A stretch of 64,000 bases of DNA from Granulosicoccus sp963833195 (GTDB lineage: Bacteria > Pseudomonadota > Gammaproteobacteria > Granulosicoccales > Granulosicoccaceae). Position 1 is the stretch's first letter. Each line of letters starts with the position of its first letter. Below, in pieces: positions 62,791 through 64,000 of this stretch. Position numbers and translations under genes: made by a program. The stretch is from NCBI GenBank assembly GCA_963833195.1, contig CAWHXF010000027.1, positions 620,001 through 684,000 of the forward strand, written 5' to 3'. Below the pieces are notes generated by a model, which saw only the letters and a program-made list of their open reading frames with translations, did not search any database and was not told the origin of the DNA.

Positions 62791-63429
62791 ATGAACATCG
62801 CCATCATCGGCACGGGCAACGTCGGCACCGGGCTCGCCGTCGCCCTGTCCGCCACCCATCACGGCGTCGTGCTCGGTGCCCGCACCGCTCAAGGCGGGAA
62901 GGAGGCCGCCGCACGGCTCGAGCGCGAGCATCGGATCCGGGTCCAGGGCGCGGACGTGCCCACCGCGGTCGGGCTCGCCGACGTCGTCTTCCTGGCCGTG
63001 CCGTTCGAGGCGGCGGGCAGCCTCGCGGACGCGGCCGACTTTGCCGGCAAGATCGTCGTCGACGTGACCAACCCCCTGACCGAAGACTACTCCGGCCTGT
63101 CGATCGGTCACACGACCTCGGCGGCCGAGGAGATCGCCCGGCTCGTGCCAGGAGCCGCCGTCGTCAAGGCGTTCAACACGGTCTTTGCGCAGGTGTACAC
63201 GACCGGGCTCGATTTCGGCGGGCGCCGAATCCCGGTGTATGTCGCCGCCGACGATGCGGACGCGAAGGCGAGCGTGTCGCGCCTGGCCACCGAAGCGGGG
63301 TTCGATCCGGTCGACGCGGGACCGCTGACCAACGCCCGGCTGCTGGAGCCGCTCGCGGCGATGAACATCCAGTTCGGCTACGCGCTCGGCCACGGAACCG
63401 ACATCACGCCTGCCTGGCTGCACCGATGA
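62791..63429 (+). CDS. NADPH-dependent F420 reductase-like protein
   Basis: 212 aa with an AAGGAG site before the ATG. A Rossmann start (MNIAIIGTGNVGTGLAVALS), ADVVFLAVPFEAAGSLADAA, VDVTNPLTEDYSGL and VVKAFNTVFAQVYTTG are those of the FNO-like NAD(P)-binding family. In proteobacteria such proteins reduce unknown substrates, because F420 is rarely made. It lies just after the isochorismatase-like gene. Confidence 0.88.
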   Translation: MNIAIIGTGNVGTGLAVALSATHHGVVLGARTAQGGKEAAARLEREHRIRVQGADVPTAVGLADVVFLAVPFEAAGSLADAADFAGKIVVDVTNPLTEDYSGLSIGHTTSAAEEIARLVPGAAVVKAFNTVFAQVYTTGLDFGGRRIPVYVAADDADAKASVSRLATEAGFDPVDAGPLTNARLLEPLAAMNIQFGYALGHGTDITPAWLHR

Positions 63430-63664
63430 CGCGTGTGCTCGCTGTGTCGGCGAGTGTGCCGGTGCCGCGGGTAGATGGGGCCAGGACCGTGGCGGCGCGC
63501 TGATCGCCTGCGCGTCGAGCTCGCGCGGCCCCCGTTCCGACACGACCCCGATCCGATCCTTCCTTCCGTCCGACCCCGCTTCCGAGGCACGTCCGGTCCC
63601 GGATCGCTCCGGGATCGGACGCGCCCGGTTCCCGACACCCTCCGCCGAGCACGAGCAGAACGCG
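63430..63664. other. Gap between two plus-strand genes
   Basis: 235 bp without a recognisable gene, hairpin or promoter. Confidence 0.35.
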
Positions 63665-64000
63665 ATGTTGATCAACGGCAAGTGGGACGGCGATTGGCAG
63701 CCCGTCCAGGCGAAGGACGACGCGGGGCGCTTCGTGCGCCAGACGTCGAGCTTTCGGCACCGGGTGATGCCGGACGGCGAGACGGGCGCGGCCGGGGAGG
63801 GCGGGTTCGCCGCCGAGCCCGGGCGCTACCACCTCTACGTGGCGCTGATCTGCCCGTGGGCGAGTCGCACGCTGATGGCGCGCACGCTCAAGGGGCTCGA
63901 GGACGTCGTGTCGGTGTCGGTCGTGGACCCCCGGCTCGGCAGCCAGGGCTGGGCCTTCGGCACGGACGTGCCGGGCGCGATGCCCGATCCGCTGCACGAC
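63665..64000 (+). CDS. Glutathionyl-hydroquinone reductase, 5' part
   Basis: The first 112 codons are present and the gene runs off the window end. From the ATG at 63665: MLINGKWDGDWQPVQAKDDA, FRHRVMPDGETGAAGEGGF, RYHLYVALICPWASRTLMAR. The CPWA motif holds the catalytic Cys of the YqjG/EcfG (Xi-class GST) family, which reduces glutathionyl-hydroquinones. The family length is about 320 residues. Confidence 0.88.
   Translation, partial: MLINGKWDGDWQPVQAKDDAGRFVRQTSSFRHRVMPDGETGAAGEGGFAAEPGRYHLYVALICPWASRTLMARTLKGLEDVVSVSVVDPRLGSQGWAFGTDVPGAMPDPLHD

Overview
The window comes from the chromosome of a high-GC proteobacterium. A gamma- or alphaproteobacterium fits best, judging by the xdhABC-guaD order, Tat-exported PhoD/PhoX-type phosphatases, the phn and glycine-betaine type ABC systems and a Tn5/IS50-like insertion sequence. 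I could not assign it to a genus. No rRNA, tRNA or CRISPR array was seen. Genes are densely packed, and many neighbours in operons overlap by ATGA, GTGA or TTGA.

Layout. 0.1-5 kb: a secreted beta-propeller-like lipoprotein, a decayed secreted protein, a PhoX-like phosphatase and PPK2. 5-8.2 kb: a TetR remnant, higBA, and a GAPDH-ArsJ fusion predicted to make and export 1-arseno-3-phosphoglycerate. 8.3-16.9 kb: a phosphorus block with phnCDEE, phnM, phnN, phnX (convergent) and PhoD. 17-27 kb: a TnsA-like protein, then a purine block (guaD, xdhC, xdhB, xdhA, a LysR regulator and a purine permease). 27.3-34.6 kb: a divergent operon with a Rieske protein, a Rieske-less oxygenase subunit, a GST-like protein, a BMP-type nucleoside/purine ABC importer and an acylphosphatase-like protein. 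This looks like an NdmC/NdmE-style split N-demethylase or hydroxylase attached to purine catabolism. 34.6-39 kb: a LysR/SDR pair, then an LtrA, K+-channel and small membrane protein operon. 39-41.3 kb: a vapBC-type operon in which the antitoxin is split by an intact Tn5-like IS (9-bp target duplication) and the toxin carries an amber codon. 41.4-52.5 kb: a quaternary-amine block with an MttB-family methyltransferase, a nitrilase-family amidase, a QAT-type ABC importer, an IclR regulator with a palindromic operator, an MmgE/PrpD protein and a dimethylglycine-oxidase-like flavoprotein. 52.6-59 kb: an MFS transporter, then a patchwork of gene fragments around two vapBC modules. 59.5-61.4 kb: a lone AAA-type ATPase behind helically phased GTATA repeats, and a transposase remnant. 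61.9-64 kb: a secreted isochorismatase-fold enzyme, an F420-reductase-like NADP protein and the start of a glutathionyl-hydroquinone reductase.

How the genes fit together. The left third handles phosphorus and its toxic analogue arsenate. The middle imports and oxidises purines, possibly methylated ones. The right third imports and demethylates betaine-like amines. Many otherwise good genes (phoX-like, higB, phnM, xdhA, xdhB, nitrilase, ABC ATPase) each carry one or two single-base frameshifts, mostly insertions. This could be assembly or sequencing error and should be settled before calling them dead.
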